Shown piece after piece: positions 30,840-42,344 of a stretch of DNA of 64,000 nt. The DNA comes from Oreohelix idahoensis (Eukaryota > Mollusca > Gastropoda > Stylommatophora > Oreohelicidae), in the NCBI GenBank assembly GCA_024509875.1, contig JAMPIV010012156.1:248001-312000 (forward strand). The letters run 5' to 3'. The stretch's first letter is position 1; every line of letters starts with the position of its first letter. The position numbers and the translations under genes are program-made. Under the pieces are notes generated by a model. The model did not search any database. It saw nothing but the letters and a program-made list of their open reading frames with translations, and was not told the DNA's origin.

Positions 30840-32036
30840 TCATCAGAAGAAGTCCCCCCATCAGACAAGTGTTTCGGCCCAGCATACTCCTTTACACTCT
30901 AAGGGGGGCGGGCCCACTTGGGTCATGACTCCCAAGCGTCTCAGCCTCCTGTTGTCTTGCATCGAAAATGAACCCATTTCACCCATGGTAGCAACTTTAA
31001 TCCACAACTCCGCCAGCCGTGGAGGCAACCGTGAAAGCAACAAAGAGAAGACAAATTATTCCGTTCGTTCCGTCGCACACACTGAGACACCATCGCGAAG
31101 CCGCCGAGCCTAGCCACTGAAATTCTGACACTGACACCTCCTATAATATACATCGCCTGTTGCCCCTCAGTCACAGCCCGCTCACTAGTACACCACAAAA
31201 CTCAGCGTTTTGTGGACTTAGAAAAATTCCTGGTGTTTTCTGTACCGCAGCGTTTATTGTCACGATTTCCATTGCCCATTGCGGTTGTTCCACAGCCAGC
31301 CTGATGCCTTTTCGGCAGTTTCACTAAGCCTCTTCAGTGCCCTTGTTCTCGCCTGTCCCTTCAACCCCAACAGTTTCAATAGATCATACATTGATGCAGC
31401 CACAAGCCCTCTTGCGCCCACTTCAACAGCCATGACCCTTGTAGTGAACCCCTCGTGTCTCAGATCCGCGGCCAGATCACTATATTTGGCCGCTTTGAAC
31501 GAATGTTGCTCGTCTAATCTGGATTCAAATGGCACGGTCAGTTCAATCAGTATGACCTGAAGCGTTGAAGAAGAATGAAGCACTATATCCGGCCGTCTCC
31601 GCGATTTCCTGATACTCTCTGGATATGCCCCTCGTCCAGGTAGGTCTACCGCCATCTCCCAGTCGTTTGCACAATCAAGAAAAGATGGTAAACTGCTACC
31701 TGGTTTACTCGGTTTGGGGTGTGCTGACTTTCCTGCCCTCAGAAAGTATGTATTTGCGGTGCTCGGCCTGGGTTTGCTGTTCGCCTTCATCCTTGCTAGA
31801 TCTATTGTCGCAGCAAGCTCATTTAGCACTTTGTTATGGCGCCAGGTGTATCGCCCTTGCCCTAATGACACCTTACACGCTGAGAGCACGTGTTCGAGTG
31901 TCTGCCTCCCCTGGCACAGGGGGCACTGCTCATCATCCGACTTTCCCCATTTCACAAGGTTGGTGGCCGACGGCAGCAGGTCATACATTGATCTAACCAC
32001 GAAGCTGAGCCTAAGAGGTGCCATATAACAACACAT
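30840..32036 (-). mobile_element. RLE-type LINE (R2/NeSL/Hero-like), 3' part
   Basis: The coding region at 32036-31260 encodes the C-terminal nuclease part, followed by a 3' UTR-like stretch to about 30840 with no repeats of its own. 5'-truncated at about 32036. The left limit is approximate. Confidence 0.65.
31260..32036 (-). CDS. C-terminal zinc knuckle and restriction-like endonuclease of a LINE
   Basis: This 258-codon frame begins at a fortuitous ATG. Residues 38-54 form C-x2-C-x7-H-x4-C (CPLCQGRQTLEHVLSAC), then GRYTWRH. RPD at 148-150 is followed by ILIELTVPFE with a Glu at about 165 and a Lys at about 184 (KAAKYSDL), the spacing of the PD-(D/E)XK-type nuclease (RLE) found in R2-like LINEs. 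That nuclease nicks the target, in place of the EEP nuclease of other LINEs in this window. The reverse transcriptase that should precede it is missing. The frame is open to its stop at 31260. Exact clade is not resolved. Confidence 0.72.
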   Translation of the reverse strand: MCCYMAPLRLSFVVRSMYDLLPSATNLVKWGKSDDEQCPLCQGRQTLEHVLSACKVSLGQGRYTWRHNKVLNELAATIDLARMKANSKPRPSTANTYFLRAGKSAHPKPSKPGSSLPSFLDCANDWEMAVDLPGRGAYPESIRKSRRRPDIVLHSSSTLQVILIELTVPFESRLDEQHSFKAAKYSDLAADLRHEGFTTRVMAVEVGARGLVAASMYDLLKLLGLKGQARTRALKRLSETAEKASGWLWNNRNGQWKS

Positions 32037-32287
32037 AATACCAAAGGAGAATCTTCGAAAGGGACAAATAGATTTTCAGGACATAGCCTTTCAAAGCCTG
32101 GAGGTTTATACAGCTAGATTCTACCTTTGATGTCAATACACCCTTATTCTTTTCCAGAAAAGGGGGTATTTCTTTAAGACCAGTCTCTTACCTGGCACTA
32201 TCCTGTATCATCTGATACATCTTTTTGTCCAGGATAACTTACAGTTTTATAACATCGCAAACCTTTCGTGACATCGTGTTGGACTTG

Positions 32288-32980
<693 letters not shown>

Positions 32981-33183
32981 GTACGTTTTTTCGGGACCCC
33001 AAGATGCAGCAATAGTGAATGCAGTCAGCGACTCATAGCTTGACTGCCTGCGTCAGGACCAGCGAACCAGAGCTGGTCAAGACCGTGCTCCACCTCCACG
33101 TGGTGGTCCTGGAAACAGTCTGCAGCAGTGCAGGCTGGCTGAGCGAGCATGGATCGAAATGGGAACGCAAACCCGGTCCTTAA

Positions 33184-34667
33184 GGGGAGGTTAAACCCCC
33201 AAAATGAAAAACACAGAATTATAAGTTAATATCTATATCTGGTCATTTATACTAGCAAAATGACTGAAAAAAATACAAAACATTGAGCTATATACTAAAA
33301 ACTTGCAATCTATGGCGGAAAAACAGTGAAAAAAAGGCAAATTTTAGCTTTTTTGGGTATTTTTTTGCCCAAGATATCTCAAATGTGAGTACAACTTGAG
33401 TTATGAAATTTGGCTGTTTCATTTGTTAATATATGATAATGATTGTATACTAAAATAATTTTGATTGGTTTGATATCTGAGTTTTTTTGGATTTTAACAT
33501 ACCAATCGAAAAATAGTTGAAATTTTTAAGGGGGGTATCTTAGCTATTTCTTAACAGTTTTGTAGTTTGTTAACATATATCCTTTATTTTAGTTTATTTT
33601 AATGAGCACTATGTGTACAGCATGTGATCCAAAATTTACTGCTGTATCACTAATAGTTTTTGAAAAATCATGGGCAACGTGCCCACATTTGTGTGAAAAA
33701 TGAGGTTTTGAGAAAATTAAGAAAAAAGGGAGGAATTACACTTTTACACAAAATTTACTCACCTCAATATCCCCCTGCTATGTAGGAATCATCTCTGGTA
33801 TTTTCCTTTATTGATTCCATGTTCTGTGTCATACTTTGCAGCTTACTTTTCATTAAATTTTTTATTTCAGCAGACTGTATGCGCTTTTCGTCAGTTTCCG
33901 AAAAAATACATCCTTTCTCTAGTAGACATGTACCATGTGGGGGGAAGCGATTGCTCTACCCTCAGCAGACTCAGTACATGTAGGAGAGGCTTTGCTCTCA
34001 ATATTCACAAGATTAGGATACCCTTATCAGATATTAACTGACAATGGTTCACAATTCAGAGGGAAACTGATGGAGGAAGTTTTTAGGATTTTTCAAAATA
34101 TTCTCGTCCGCACATTTTATCATCCACAATCGATTGGACAAGTGGAAAGATATAACGGGACTCTACTTACAAATTTATGTAAGCTCGCACAGGAGGAACC
34201 AGAATCCTGTGATTCGTTCTTACCTGCAGCTTTATTTGCGTATAAGGAAGTACCCTACCACTCTACTGGAATACCTCCAGCCACGTTATTATTTCGATGA
34301 CCCATCAAAGGACCCCATGGTTAATACAAATTAGCCAGTCAAAATTATTTTTACACATGAAACTATGTTTGAAAAATTTGAATTCTGTTTGCTTCAGGGA
34401 AATGAATATGGTACCGAAAATTAAAATCCATGCATTAGAAGCAAAATAGCATCACAAATATACCAATTTGTATATTTTACATATATAATTGAGTAAAAAT
34501 ACACTTACCTGACATATTTTTAAAATTTATATAAAATCATCCACAAAGGTTTTAGTGAAAATAAACATACAGAAATGTGGGCAAATGAATGTACTTTCCA
34601 GTGCAATATGTATCTAAAATTTGATATTTTCAATGAAATTCTTCATTTTTGTTGGTTAAACCTCCCC
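33184..34667. mobile_element. TTAA-flanked inverted-repeat DNA element
   Basis: A 1484-bp insertion with TTAA duplications (33180-33183, 34668-34671) and imperfect terminal inverted repeats of about 28 bp: GGGGAGGTTAAACC at the left, and the complement of the right end reads GGGGAGGTTTAACC, each followed by AAAATGAA. TTAA targets are used by piggyBac and Kolobok-type transposons; the GGGG ends fit Kolobok better, but no such transposase is visible. The interior is AT-rich apart from an integrase remnant at 33870-34310. Confidence 0.75.
33870..34310 (+). pseudogene. Gypsy-like integrase core remnant
   Basis: Two frames give LSLVDM (near 33915), then WGEAIALPSADSVHVGEALLS, GYPYQILTDNGSQFRGKLMEE, TFYHPQSIGQVERYNGTL and LFAYKEVPYHSTGIPPATLLF. 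These are the D, D-N-G and E blocks of an rve-type integrase, the enzyme that inserts cDNA. A frameshift near 33925 and a stop near 34297 disable it. No LTR, protease or RT sequence accompanies it, and it lies wholly inside the TTAA-flanked inverted-repeat element. It could be a captured Gypsy fragment or a remnant of a Ginger-like transposon. Confidence 0.75.
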
Positions 34668-34800
34668 TTAAAAAATGCCGTGCAGAAGTCGGATGTGTCG
34701 ACCGAAAGGTGCAGATATCACAGCTTAGGCGCAAACAGACACAACGCAACCCCCGTCCTTTTCAGGACGAACGAAGAAGAAGAAAAAGAAGTACGTTTTT

Positions 34801-35180
34801 CCCCTCTCTGCTGTTTTCGTTGTTAATCCCCGATAAAGACCGCGGGATCGTAACGTAGGCCTTTGTGCGTGTGGCTTTGTCCTAGTAAGACTTATACTAC
34901 TCGTATTTTCGTTCACCGTACCGTATAAAATTGTTCTGCCGAGCTGAAATTCAATATGAAGATCCAGCACATGAAAAACATAATCTATCATGAGGAACAG
35001 GTTACCAGGCTCACCTACCATACATGTAAACAGCATTTAGTTTAAACAGGCTGTAGTGTACTCCATGAAGCATAATCATATAAAATAGAAGACTTCACAG
35101 AACAATTAATCAAGATGTCAAAAAGCCTGTGCAGTGACTTACCAACTGTCACGACTACTTAAACATTCAAATATCAGTTT
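34801..35180. other. Noncoding stretch
   Basis: No gene recognised. The opposite-strand frame at 34725-35036 lacks any known domain. Confidence 0.5.
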
Positions 35181-35421
35181 GGAAACTAAACTTCTTCTTC
35201 TTCGTTCACCCTCAGATGTCAACTTGAATAAGTTCAAAGAAAGCAGTGGTCAGCCTGAGGCTGTTGATATCTCCGTAGATTTTCTTAAGGAATGGTACTG
35301 GTGATGAACATATGCGTTTTCTCTGTTCCTCATATGTTGGGCACCTTTGAAGCAGATGTTCGGCAGTCATTTTATCGGTGCCACAGTCACACTCATCAGT
35401 AGTTCCTATCTTTAATTTGTT

Positions 35422-35794
35422 TTTTTTTTTTTTTTTTTTTTTTTTTTTCCGTACGCCCGCTAATACTCGAGGCGAAATCTCAGGTTATTATTATTTATGT
35501 CTAACCTGACATTGATTTTACGTGAGTATCCCTTTATTTCTTGTACAGAGACAGGTGTCCCTCGCCATTCAGGCAAATACTCGCCGATTTCGGAGGTACC
35601 CATTGCAGCTGGGTCGGCTCAGGAGCCGCCAGTCCCTGGTCGACGACACTCCTTCAAATGTCCTCGCCAGGTCTCGAGTTAATCCAGTCCAAATCCCGGT
35701 CGACGAAAAATCCTCAAATGCCGTCGCCCGGGTTTGATCCTGTATCACCCGGTCGCCAGAGCGGTGTTGTAACCACTACGCTAGCGCGGCTCCC
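35422..35794 (-). mobile_element. tRNA-headed SINE nested in the I-like LINE
   Basis: A 373-bp insertion flanked by 12-bp direct repeats CTTTAATTTGTT (35410-35421 and 35795-35806). In the minus sense it begins GGGGAGCCGCGCTAGCGTAG. TAGCGTAGTGG is a pol III A box, and GATCAAACC fits the B box consensus about 35 nt later. It has a body of about 250 nt and ends in a 27-nt A tail (35422-35448 as T on +). A tRNA-derived head plus poly-A tail is the SINE layout. Confidence 0.88.
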
Positions 35795-35806
35795 CTTTAA
35801 TTTGTT

Positions 35807-36808
35807 GAATAGATGGTATCTCAATCTGTTATGACTTGTGCGAAGTTTGAAGATTACCACTTGTTCACTTCTGCTGAGCTGGTAATACGGATCATTTTTT
35901 GTGTGGCCTGGATGCTCTTCTTCCCACTTGTGCTTGTGCCCGCGCTTGATAAAACTCTTGGACTCCTCATAGCTTATATTTGTATCAAGTTGAGGAAGTT
36001 TTCCCCCTTCCTTTGCCAATCTGTCAGCCTCTTCATTTCCAGGGATGTTGCAGTGAGAAGGGATCCACTGTATCACGACTCTTTTGTACTGCTGACATAG
36101 TCTGTGAAGTGTTACTCTTAGGTCATCCAGTTCAACATTACTTTGACTTTTCAGCGTTGTAATCACTGACAGCGCATCTGAGAAGATAGCTACTGGTCTC
36201 TCAGAGCTTTCTTCTGTCATTAGAATTTCTGATGCAGTTTTTAAGGCCTCTGCCTCTGCTCTGAAGTTAGTTGAAAATTTCCCTGTTGCGACTGCTATCT
36301 TGTTTTGTGTGCCATTGCTTAAGCTCAGGAAGACTCCTCCACCCCCATCTTCTGTTGCATTAGTTGCTGATCCATCTGTGTATGCATGGATCCAGGTGTT
36401 GCTTGGGTAATGTTTCTCTATATATTTTGTGGTTAGGACTCTCCTTTCTGTTTCATTTTGGCTGTTCTTTCTCTCAATACCAGGAACGTTTTCTATAATT
36501 TCAAGGAAGCACTGTTGTTTCCAAATTGGTAGCTTGTGTGCAGTACATATTGGTGTAGCTGTTGACATTGCGTTAATGGGGTCTGCTCTCATCTTTGTTT
36601 TGACTGTCTCTACAAAGTTGCTTCGCTTCAGTCTTCCCCTTCCAAGTCCATTTATTCTCTGGTGCATTGGGTGGTCTATCAGCCTCCTGAATTTCTCGGC
36701 TTGTTGCTGGGCTCTGCTGTCTCTTCTATCCTCCATAGGCTGGAGGTGAGTAATCTTTTCCAACTCTTTTATGGGCGTTGACTTCATGCCCCCTGTTATG
36801 ATTCTCAT
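35807..36808 (-). pseudogene. I-like LINE RT thumb and RNase H domain
   Basis: The minus frame 36808-35714 starts in the connection region (RIITGGMKSTPIKELEKI). It then has a full-looking RNase H: AYTDGSATNA (first Asp), NFRAEAEALKTA (Glu), IFSDALSVITTL (Asp), QWIPSHCNIPGNEEADRLAKEG (His and Asp). RNase H degrades the RNA strand after first-strand synthesis. The final residues of the listed frame, after FNKLK, are encoded by the SINE inserted at 35422-35794 and are not original. The frame is separated from the RT by a frameshift at about 36850. Confidence 0.85.
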
Positions 36809-36859
36809 TGCTTGGTTTTGGGTTCTGTTTATTTTGTCAAAGTTCGACTTAGCTGCCGT

Positions 36860-37900
36860 TGACCATGCTGCAATGCCATATTATAAGACTGGTCTCACTC
36901 GCCCAGTATATAGCTTCTTTAGTACTCTCTCATCTGCTCCCCAACTCGTGCCAGCAAGTTTTTTCATGATTGCCATTCTCTGCCTTGCTCTTGTCCTGTT
37001 TTTCTCAATCTGGGTTTTCCAAGTCAAGCGGCAATCAAAGGTAATGCCTAGGTAGTTTGGGTTGTCATCCAGATGTAGATTTTTCCCATTTAGCACCAAT
37101 TTGGAGATCTGTGGTTTGTTTGAGAGAGAAAATACTGTGAATGATGTTTTCTCTTCATTTATCTTTACTAGCCATGCCTTGGTCCACTCCTCCAATGATG
37201 TTAGGGCTTGCTGCATCCGAATGCTTGCCGTAGTGATATATTCCTCTGAGATCCACATGGCTAAGTCGTCTGCAAAGGAGGCATTGTGGGTTCTTCTTGG
37301 AATATTATCTGATATGTCATTTATATATGTGAGGAACAACGTGGGTGACAGGACTCCCCCTTGGGGAACACCCTGCTCCAATACCATCTTCCTACTGGTC
37401 TGTCCTTGTAGTTGGACTCTGGCCGTTCTATTCTCAAGATAGTGGCTGATCCATTTGAACATTCTCCCACACACTTCACTTCTTTGCAGCTTGACTTTCA
37501 GTCCGTCTTTCCACACTTTGTCAAATGCTTTTTCTAAGTCCACCCAAACCACCAGTGTGTGTTTTTTTTTCTTGACAAGCGTCCTCAATTTTCTGAGTTA
37601 TCTAAGTGATCTGGTCTTCAGTGGATCTGTGTTTTCTGAATCCTGCTTGCTGTGGGGCTAAGAGATGTTTTCCCTCTAGATGCCACATTAGTCGAGTATT
37701 AATTATGCGCTCCATCAATTTTCCAACACAACTAAGTAGACTGATAGGTCTGTAGCCATTTGGTTCTGTCTGAACTTTGTCTTTCTTAGGTATCGGAATC
37801 AGTATGGCGTCTTTCCATGCCTGCGGTACTATTCCTCTTTTCCAGCTGCAGTTTAGGATGGCCAGAAGCTTCTTTTTTTGCCTTTGTTCCTAGACCTGTT
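36860..37900 (-). pseudogene. I-like LINE reverse transcriptase
   Basis: The longest piece, 37588-36881 (235 codons), contains VVWVDLEKAFDKVWKDGL, EQGVPQGGVLSPTLFLTYIND and the catalytic SFADDLAMW, then NYLGITFDCRLTW. Upstream, on the same strand in other frames (37600-37900), are N-terminal RT blocks including a stretch equivalent to GNGYRPISLLS. At least two frameshifts separate it from the endonuclease, with homopolymers at 37563-37570 and 37871-37877. Active-site residues survive, so decay is by indels. Confidence 0.83.
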
Positions 37901-38066
37901 AGCATTTCATTGGTTATTCCATCTTTTCCAGGTGACTTCTTTTTCTTTTGCCTCTTCCATTTCTGGCATTGTTAACTTTGCCATCATGCGTTCTTCTGGT
38001 GCCAGCTTTTTGTTATCATGACTCCTTTGTTCATCAGTGATGGCCTTTCTTCTGTCTATAGGGACA

Positions 38067-39159
38067 TCAGTGTGGTTTGCACCAGCATAGTGTTCGATGA
38101 GTGCATTTGCAGCTTTTTTTCCCCGAGAGCATATTTTCACCTTGTTTGATTGTGATGTGATTTTTGTGAGGTTCTTCGTTGTTCAAAGCTCTAACTAGTT
38201 TCCACAGTTTGTTCCCTTCTTTATCTAGGTTGAGATTTTCTGTTGTTTGCCTACTGCAGTCTCTTGTTGTTTGGTTTAATGTTCTTCTGTACTTTGCAGT
38301 GGCTGCTTTGAGCAAGATGTTTGCCTCAGTTGTTTGTTCTGTTTCTGCCGTGTCTCTGGCTTCTGCTAACTCATCTTCAAGTTTTTGCAGTTCTTCATTC
38401 CAGTATGATTTATAGTTCTTTCTTGCCCCTCTCGGAATAGTCTCAATAGCTGCTTGAAGTATTGCTCTATTAAAGCTTTCAACCATATTTTTCATGCTGT
38501 TGTTTCGTGTGTTGATGGTCTCGCAAAGGCTGTCAGTCAGCACTACAAAACTGTCCCAGTAAGCTCTTTTGTAATTCCATCGGGGCAATGGTTTCACTTC
38601 ATGGGGAACATACTCCATATTAACCACTAGCTTTATTGGTCTGTGGTCGCTGCCTGCTAGCTAGCCAAGTACCTGTCGGCCAATTTTGTGAAGGATGTCC
38701 CCTGTGGCAAAAGCTAGGTCTGGAGTGTAAGTGGTGTGCCATCTTCTAGATGGCATCATCTGGCCTGTTGATTAGGTGATTTGTGTCTATCTCCCAGTCC
38801 TCCACTTCTTCTCCTCTACTGTCTGTATCCGGATATCCCCATCTTTCCGAGTGGCTGTTGAAATCTCTGACCACTATGCAGTTTGAGCTCTTTATTTTCA
38901 TACTTGCAAGTGACAGGTCTTTGCTCGGTGGGCCATACAAATTGTAGATACGCATGTTCGTGTCCTTTATTTTAATGTCAATCCCTAAAGTTTCCGACTG
39001 GGCGTTGAAGTTCGCGGATACCTCGCTACTTGGTATTGAGTTTCGGGTAAGTAATAGCACACCTCCTTTGTGTCCTTCTCTATCGAGTCGGAAAGCCTGG
39101 TATCCTCTTATTGAGAATCTGTGGTTGCTGTTGAGATGTGTTTCTTGGATGCAAGCCAC
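38067..39159 (-). pseudogene. I-like LINE EEP endonuclease
   Basis: Frame 39159-38746 has ACIQETHLNSNHRFSIRGYQ, GGVLLLTRN and DFNSHSERWGYPDTDSRGEE. The domain end is lost around a frame break near 38700, where the conserved SDHRP motif appears on the minus strand as GSDHRPIK. The linker frame 38627-38067 contains LQAAIETIPRGARKNYKSYW, nearly identical to the copy at 7080-7140. The N-terminal region upstream (39479-39189) has a Pro-rich leader. Endonuclease and leader have the same order as in the I-like LINE at 5900-7569. Confidence 0.8.
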
Positions 39160-39479
39160 ATCTATTTGATCCTCATAAAGGCGGTTTTTTAGAGGGACTT
39201 TTTTGTTGAGAACTCCTTCTGCATTCCACTGCAGAATGTTGAGTGTTCTTGGTGTTTAGTCAATAGCTTTTTCCTTTCCCTCTGTACCTTGACTCCACAA
39301 TTCAGGGGAAGGTGACCACCAGTAGTATTGGTTGGACTCCTTCGAGGCGGGGGGTCCGGCACTCTCGCCGCCTGGCGGGTCTCCACGGGACGAGCACCAC
39401 AATGCTTAAATTGTATTCGTGACATCTTCATTAGGCGAAGTACGTTGCACTGTTTCGTTGAGCATGTAGCCCAGTGCAT

Positions 39480-40009
39480 CCGATTTCAACTGGCGTTTCT
39501 GTAGGTTTGCGTTCCTTAGCCCTTGACTGTCCCCAGCCTACCTGCAAGGCAGCAGGTGGTTTAAAATCAGAGTTTTCCTTCTCCTAGACGAACTGCCTTC
39601 CAAGCCTTACGAGCTTCATCTACCCGGGATTTAACCCATGCCTGGGGTTTGGGTTGATGCTGGCCAGAGCATGGTCCACTCGCCGGTGGGTAGTGCGCCT
39701 GCACTGTAAGGGGTCCCAAACTACTCCCGATAGACGAAAAACAGTGAAGAATGAGGCAGGAAAGCATTTAACCCATGAAGTGGGGGTGGATTGGTGCAGA
39801 CCAGAGCATGTACCACTCGCCGTTGGGTTCTGCATCTACACCTATAGGGTTCCACCCACTCCTCAGCCCATTTAGTCTGGCCCCTCACCAAGGACCTGTC
39901 CGACTTGGGTGACCCTGCCAGGAGTAAAACTCCCGCCGGCATAGCTCCCGGGATCATTGGGGCACTCAAGCTCTCCAACCAACGGCAAGGTAGGCTTACA
40001 TGTGGAGAG
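39480..40009 (-). promoter_or_regulatory. I-like LINE 5' UTR with two repeat units
   Basis: Two diverged units, both containing AACCCATG followed by CCAGAGCATG and CCACTCGCCG on the + strand, lie at about 39631-39727 and 39768-39863 (period about 137 bp). Such repeated units resemble LINE promoter monomers. Further 5' is the GGAGTAAAACTCCCGC block (39920-39936) shared with 2600-2815, and nearer the ORF is the AGGAGAAGGAAAACTC block shared with 12150-12595. Confidence 0.55.
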
Positions 40010-40020
40010 GGAAACTAAAC

Positions 40021-41640
40021 GAAAACTGATAAATATTAAATTCTTACTAACGTTTTGCTATCAGTGTCAAACATGGTCTCTGACTAGAGCTCAGAAGAGA
40101 ATAATCACTTCGTGCAAGAAGGAATGCGTAACAACAGCAATTAATGTTCCCAGGTGTCGTGGGCTGTCCCTTGCTCTGCAATAGTGGTTTAGGAATGGCC
40201 AAAAATTCTAGTAAAAGGAGTTTTCCGAAGATAACACTTCACTATAGATTACTCTTGGCAGACATGTTTTCTCTGCCCCTATTTTAGGGAGTCTCGCCGG
40301 GATTTTAGAATGCCAAGTACAACAACTGCCTCATCTAAGTTGATTGTAAACTTTATATTCTCCGTCGAGAAAAATATTCTTTGTCGTATTTAATGAGCCC
40401 TCAACCAAAGTATTAATTGTATATTTAGCTCTGAGTTTAAGTATTTTTTAAAATGAGCCATACGGGCGCAACAATCAAATTCACTCAACGAAGTTATAAA
40501 CTTTGTGACGAAGACTTGTCTAAATTCTTTCGTTCTCTTTTTCTTCCTTAAAAAATCTCGGCTAGTAAACACTCGACCACCCTTTCTTCCATCTCACTCG
40601 ATCTGTATCGTACTTTTTTACTTTCAGCTTTGTTACCGAGATTATCTTGTCACACCTCGTCACCCAACCTAAGTGATCTGACCGCATGTCATGTTATCCT
40701 TTGTTCGCGAGGGCAGACATTGCTAATCAGATGGAATAATAAAGATTAAGTCTACATTTAGCGACATATGTATTGTTTAATTCAGACGAACGAGTGATGG
40801 ATAAACAGATATCTTCTTTTTTTCCGGCCGGCAGTTAGCGACAAACCCAAATTTGTGCCGGTGAATAAAGATAACGAATGTTTGATTTGTGGATATGACT
40901 TGCAGAAAATTACAAGACCATGTTGTTCCAGGTTTTTCAATCTGGACAACAGATGACATTTTAAAATGTGTTAATTTTGCAAGCATGACTGTGCTATATC
41001 TAGACATGACAAGCTGATAAGGATTGGAACACGCAGAAATGATATAACACTTACGATGACTATTTTTTAATAAACAAGATGAGAAGAAATTAACACCTTG
41101 GTGGAGACTTACCAGACGTAATAAACATGATAGATTGGCGATGGAGTGATTTTGGTAAGCGTGACAAGTAACACGGAAGTGGCAAGACCTTATATGGTCA
41201 TAGAATAAGTTCAGATGAGAATGAGGGTGGGGGTAACCCCTACTATAAATAAGACTTCTTACCGTAGGGATTGGTTGAGATTAGAAATGAAACTAAACTT
41301 AATTGAATCTCCCCAACGGAACCTCATGGGGTGACATTTATACTTAATTCTGATTTGGTTTTGCCCCAACAGAACTTTATAGAGAGTCATATGTGTGTGG
41401 GAGCAAAATTCTGCTTATAACCTAGAGCATTGCAAGATTTTAGCACTGTATTTCCATCTTCGTCAAGGATAAATCTCAGACTGCCAGGATAAAGGATACA
41501 TTTAGGACTCCACTAAAGGACGGGCGAAAAGAACTAGGAGTACCACTTAGAATATTTAAAAAATAAAAACTCCCATGTTAACTACTTAGCGCCCCAAGTC
41601 CTGGAAACATACCTCAAAGGTACAACTTACCTGAGGACGA
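40021..41640. other. Noncoding; small dispersed repeat at 40148-40200
   Basis: No gene recognised. About 50 bp at 40148-40200 (minus sense CTATTGCAGAGCAAGGGACA) matches 42930-42982 on the plus strand at roughly 80 percent by eye. An A-rich, T-rich background otherwise. Confidence 0.45.
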
Positions 41641-41644
41641 CGGC

Positions 41645-42340
41645 ATCGTAAAACAGTTGCCCGACCTATTCCGACCATCTTGTGCAATCAAGTCTGTGTA
41701 TTAATTCACCTCTTATCGGGATAAGATGTTATATGTATATTTTATCATTTTATATTTGCATTTGACACGTATAAATTGCTTGCGGATGTACAGTTGCACA
41801 TGGGGCTGGCAACTTCATCATACAAAATAACTTGTCACATAAACCATCAATGCAAGAGCCGATGACTGCTTCGTGCGGGTGTCCTCACAAGGAACCAATA
41901 GCAGAGATAACCGTAGGCTCCATAAGGAGCAGGGAGTGGATCATAGCATCATGGTGTATATAATTATTATGCCTATTTGAAATAAGTTTTATATGTATAC
42001 TTATGTATGTATAAAATGATACATTTATCGTCTTCTGCTGCCGTAAAACACTTCTATCTGACTCAATGGACTCAGATTTAATGCTCAGGGATAACTGGCA
42101 AAATTCTGAGGAAGATGAAGTGTTGGAGGGAAGTGGAGGTCGCTTGATGTTTACATCAGGAGACATAAAACTTAAAAGAGGCATTTGTTTCCTTTCAGTT
42201 TGTGGTAGCAGTTGTCAGAAGTCGAGACTAGATACCTACATCAGAAGGGTCTGGAGGACAATGGGAACGACAACCTTTCTGGGCATTTACTCCTGCACAG
42301 CAGCGAACGTGATCACGATATTACTCGACTCCTGATGAGA
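41645..42340 (+). repeat. Arm 1 of a diverged inverted duplication
   Basis: Contains three blocks in order: CATCGTAAAACAGTTGC... (41648-41740), a dispersed-repeat-like block with GGCTGGCAACTTCATCAT (41745-41950), and an Ig-like pseudo-exon pair (42030-42335). The same three blocks occur in the same order on the minus strand between about 45075 and 43320. Identity by eye is around 70-75 percent. Confidence 0.65.
42030..42335 (+). pseudogene. Immunoglobulin-like domain pseudo-exons, copy 1
   Basis: First block: NSEEDEVLEGSGGRLMFTSG followed by DIKLK. After an intron-acceptor-like TTTGTTTCCTTTCAG (42186-42200) comes a second block with GLEDNGNDNLSG and, one frame over, GIYSCTAANVI. The L-E-D-x-G-x-Y-x-C-x-A-x-N pattern is the F-strand signature of Ig domains. 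The frame change and early stops show decay. Its partner on the minus strand (43610-43320) carries LEDTQSGTYSCNARNV. The parent gene is unknown; this could be the edge of an Ig-rich host gene family. Confidence 0.42.
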
Positions 42341-42344
42341 AGGA

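Larger units (their letters stand above)
32991..34790 (+). mobile_element. Short GAA-tailed element copy 2, split by a DNA transposon
   Basis: The two halves (about 32993-33179 and 34672-34790) match the element at 9013-9321, from GGGACCCCAAGATGCAG to GGACGAACGAAGAAGAAG. Flanking 10-bp direct repeats GTACGTTTTT are at 32981-32990 and 34791-34800. The interruption (33180-34671) starts and ends with TTAA at a point that is CCTAAAAAATG in copy 1. Confidence 0.85.
35192..40009 (-). mobile_element. Full-length I-like LINE, decayed, with nested SINE
   Basis: Flanked by the 11-bp direct repeat GGAAACTAAAC at 35181-35191 and 40010-40020, which defines both ends. In the minus sense it has a 5' UTR with two diverged repeat units (39631-39870), a proline-rich leader, EEP endonuclease, reverse transcriptase, C-terminal RNase H and a 3' tail of GAA repeats (35192-35204). 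Size without the SINE is about 4.4 kb. RNase H at the C-terminus places it in the I superfamily; Nimb is one candidate clade. Many frameshifts show it is old. Confidence 0.87.

Noticed and set aside
33184..34667. A Gypsy element (from the integrase)
   Set aside because: No LTRs, protease or RT are present; the boundaries are TTAA and inverted repeats.
35740..35794. A tRNA gene
   Set aside because: The A and B boxes belong to a SINE with poly-A tail and 12-bp target repeats; the tRNA fold is not maintained.
42066..42335. A functional Ig-domain gene
   Set aside because: Frame change, early stop and no supported exon structure; treated as pseudo-exons.
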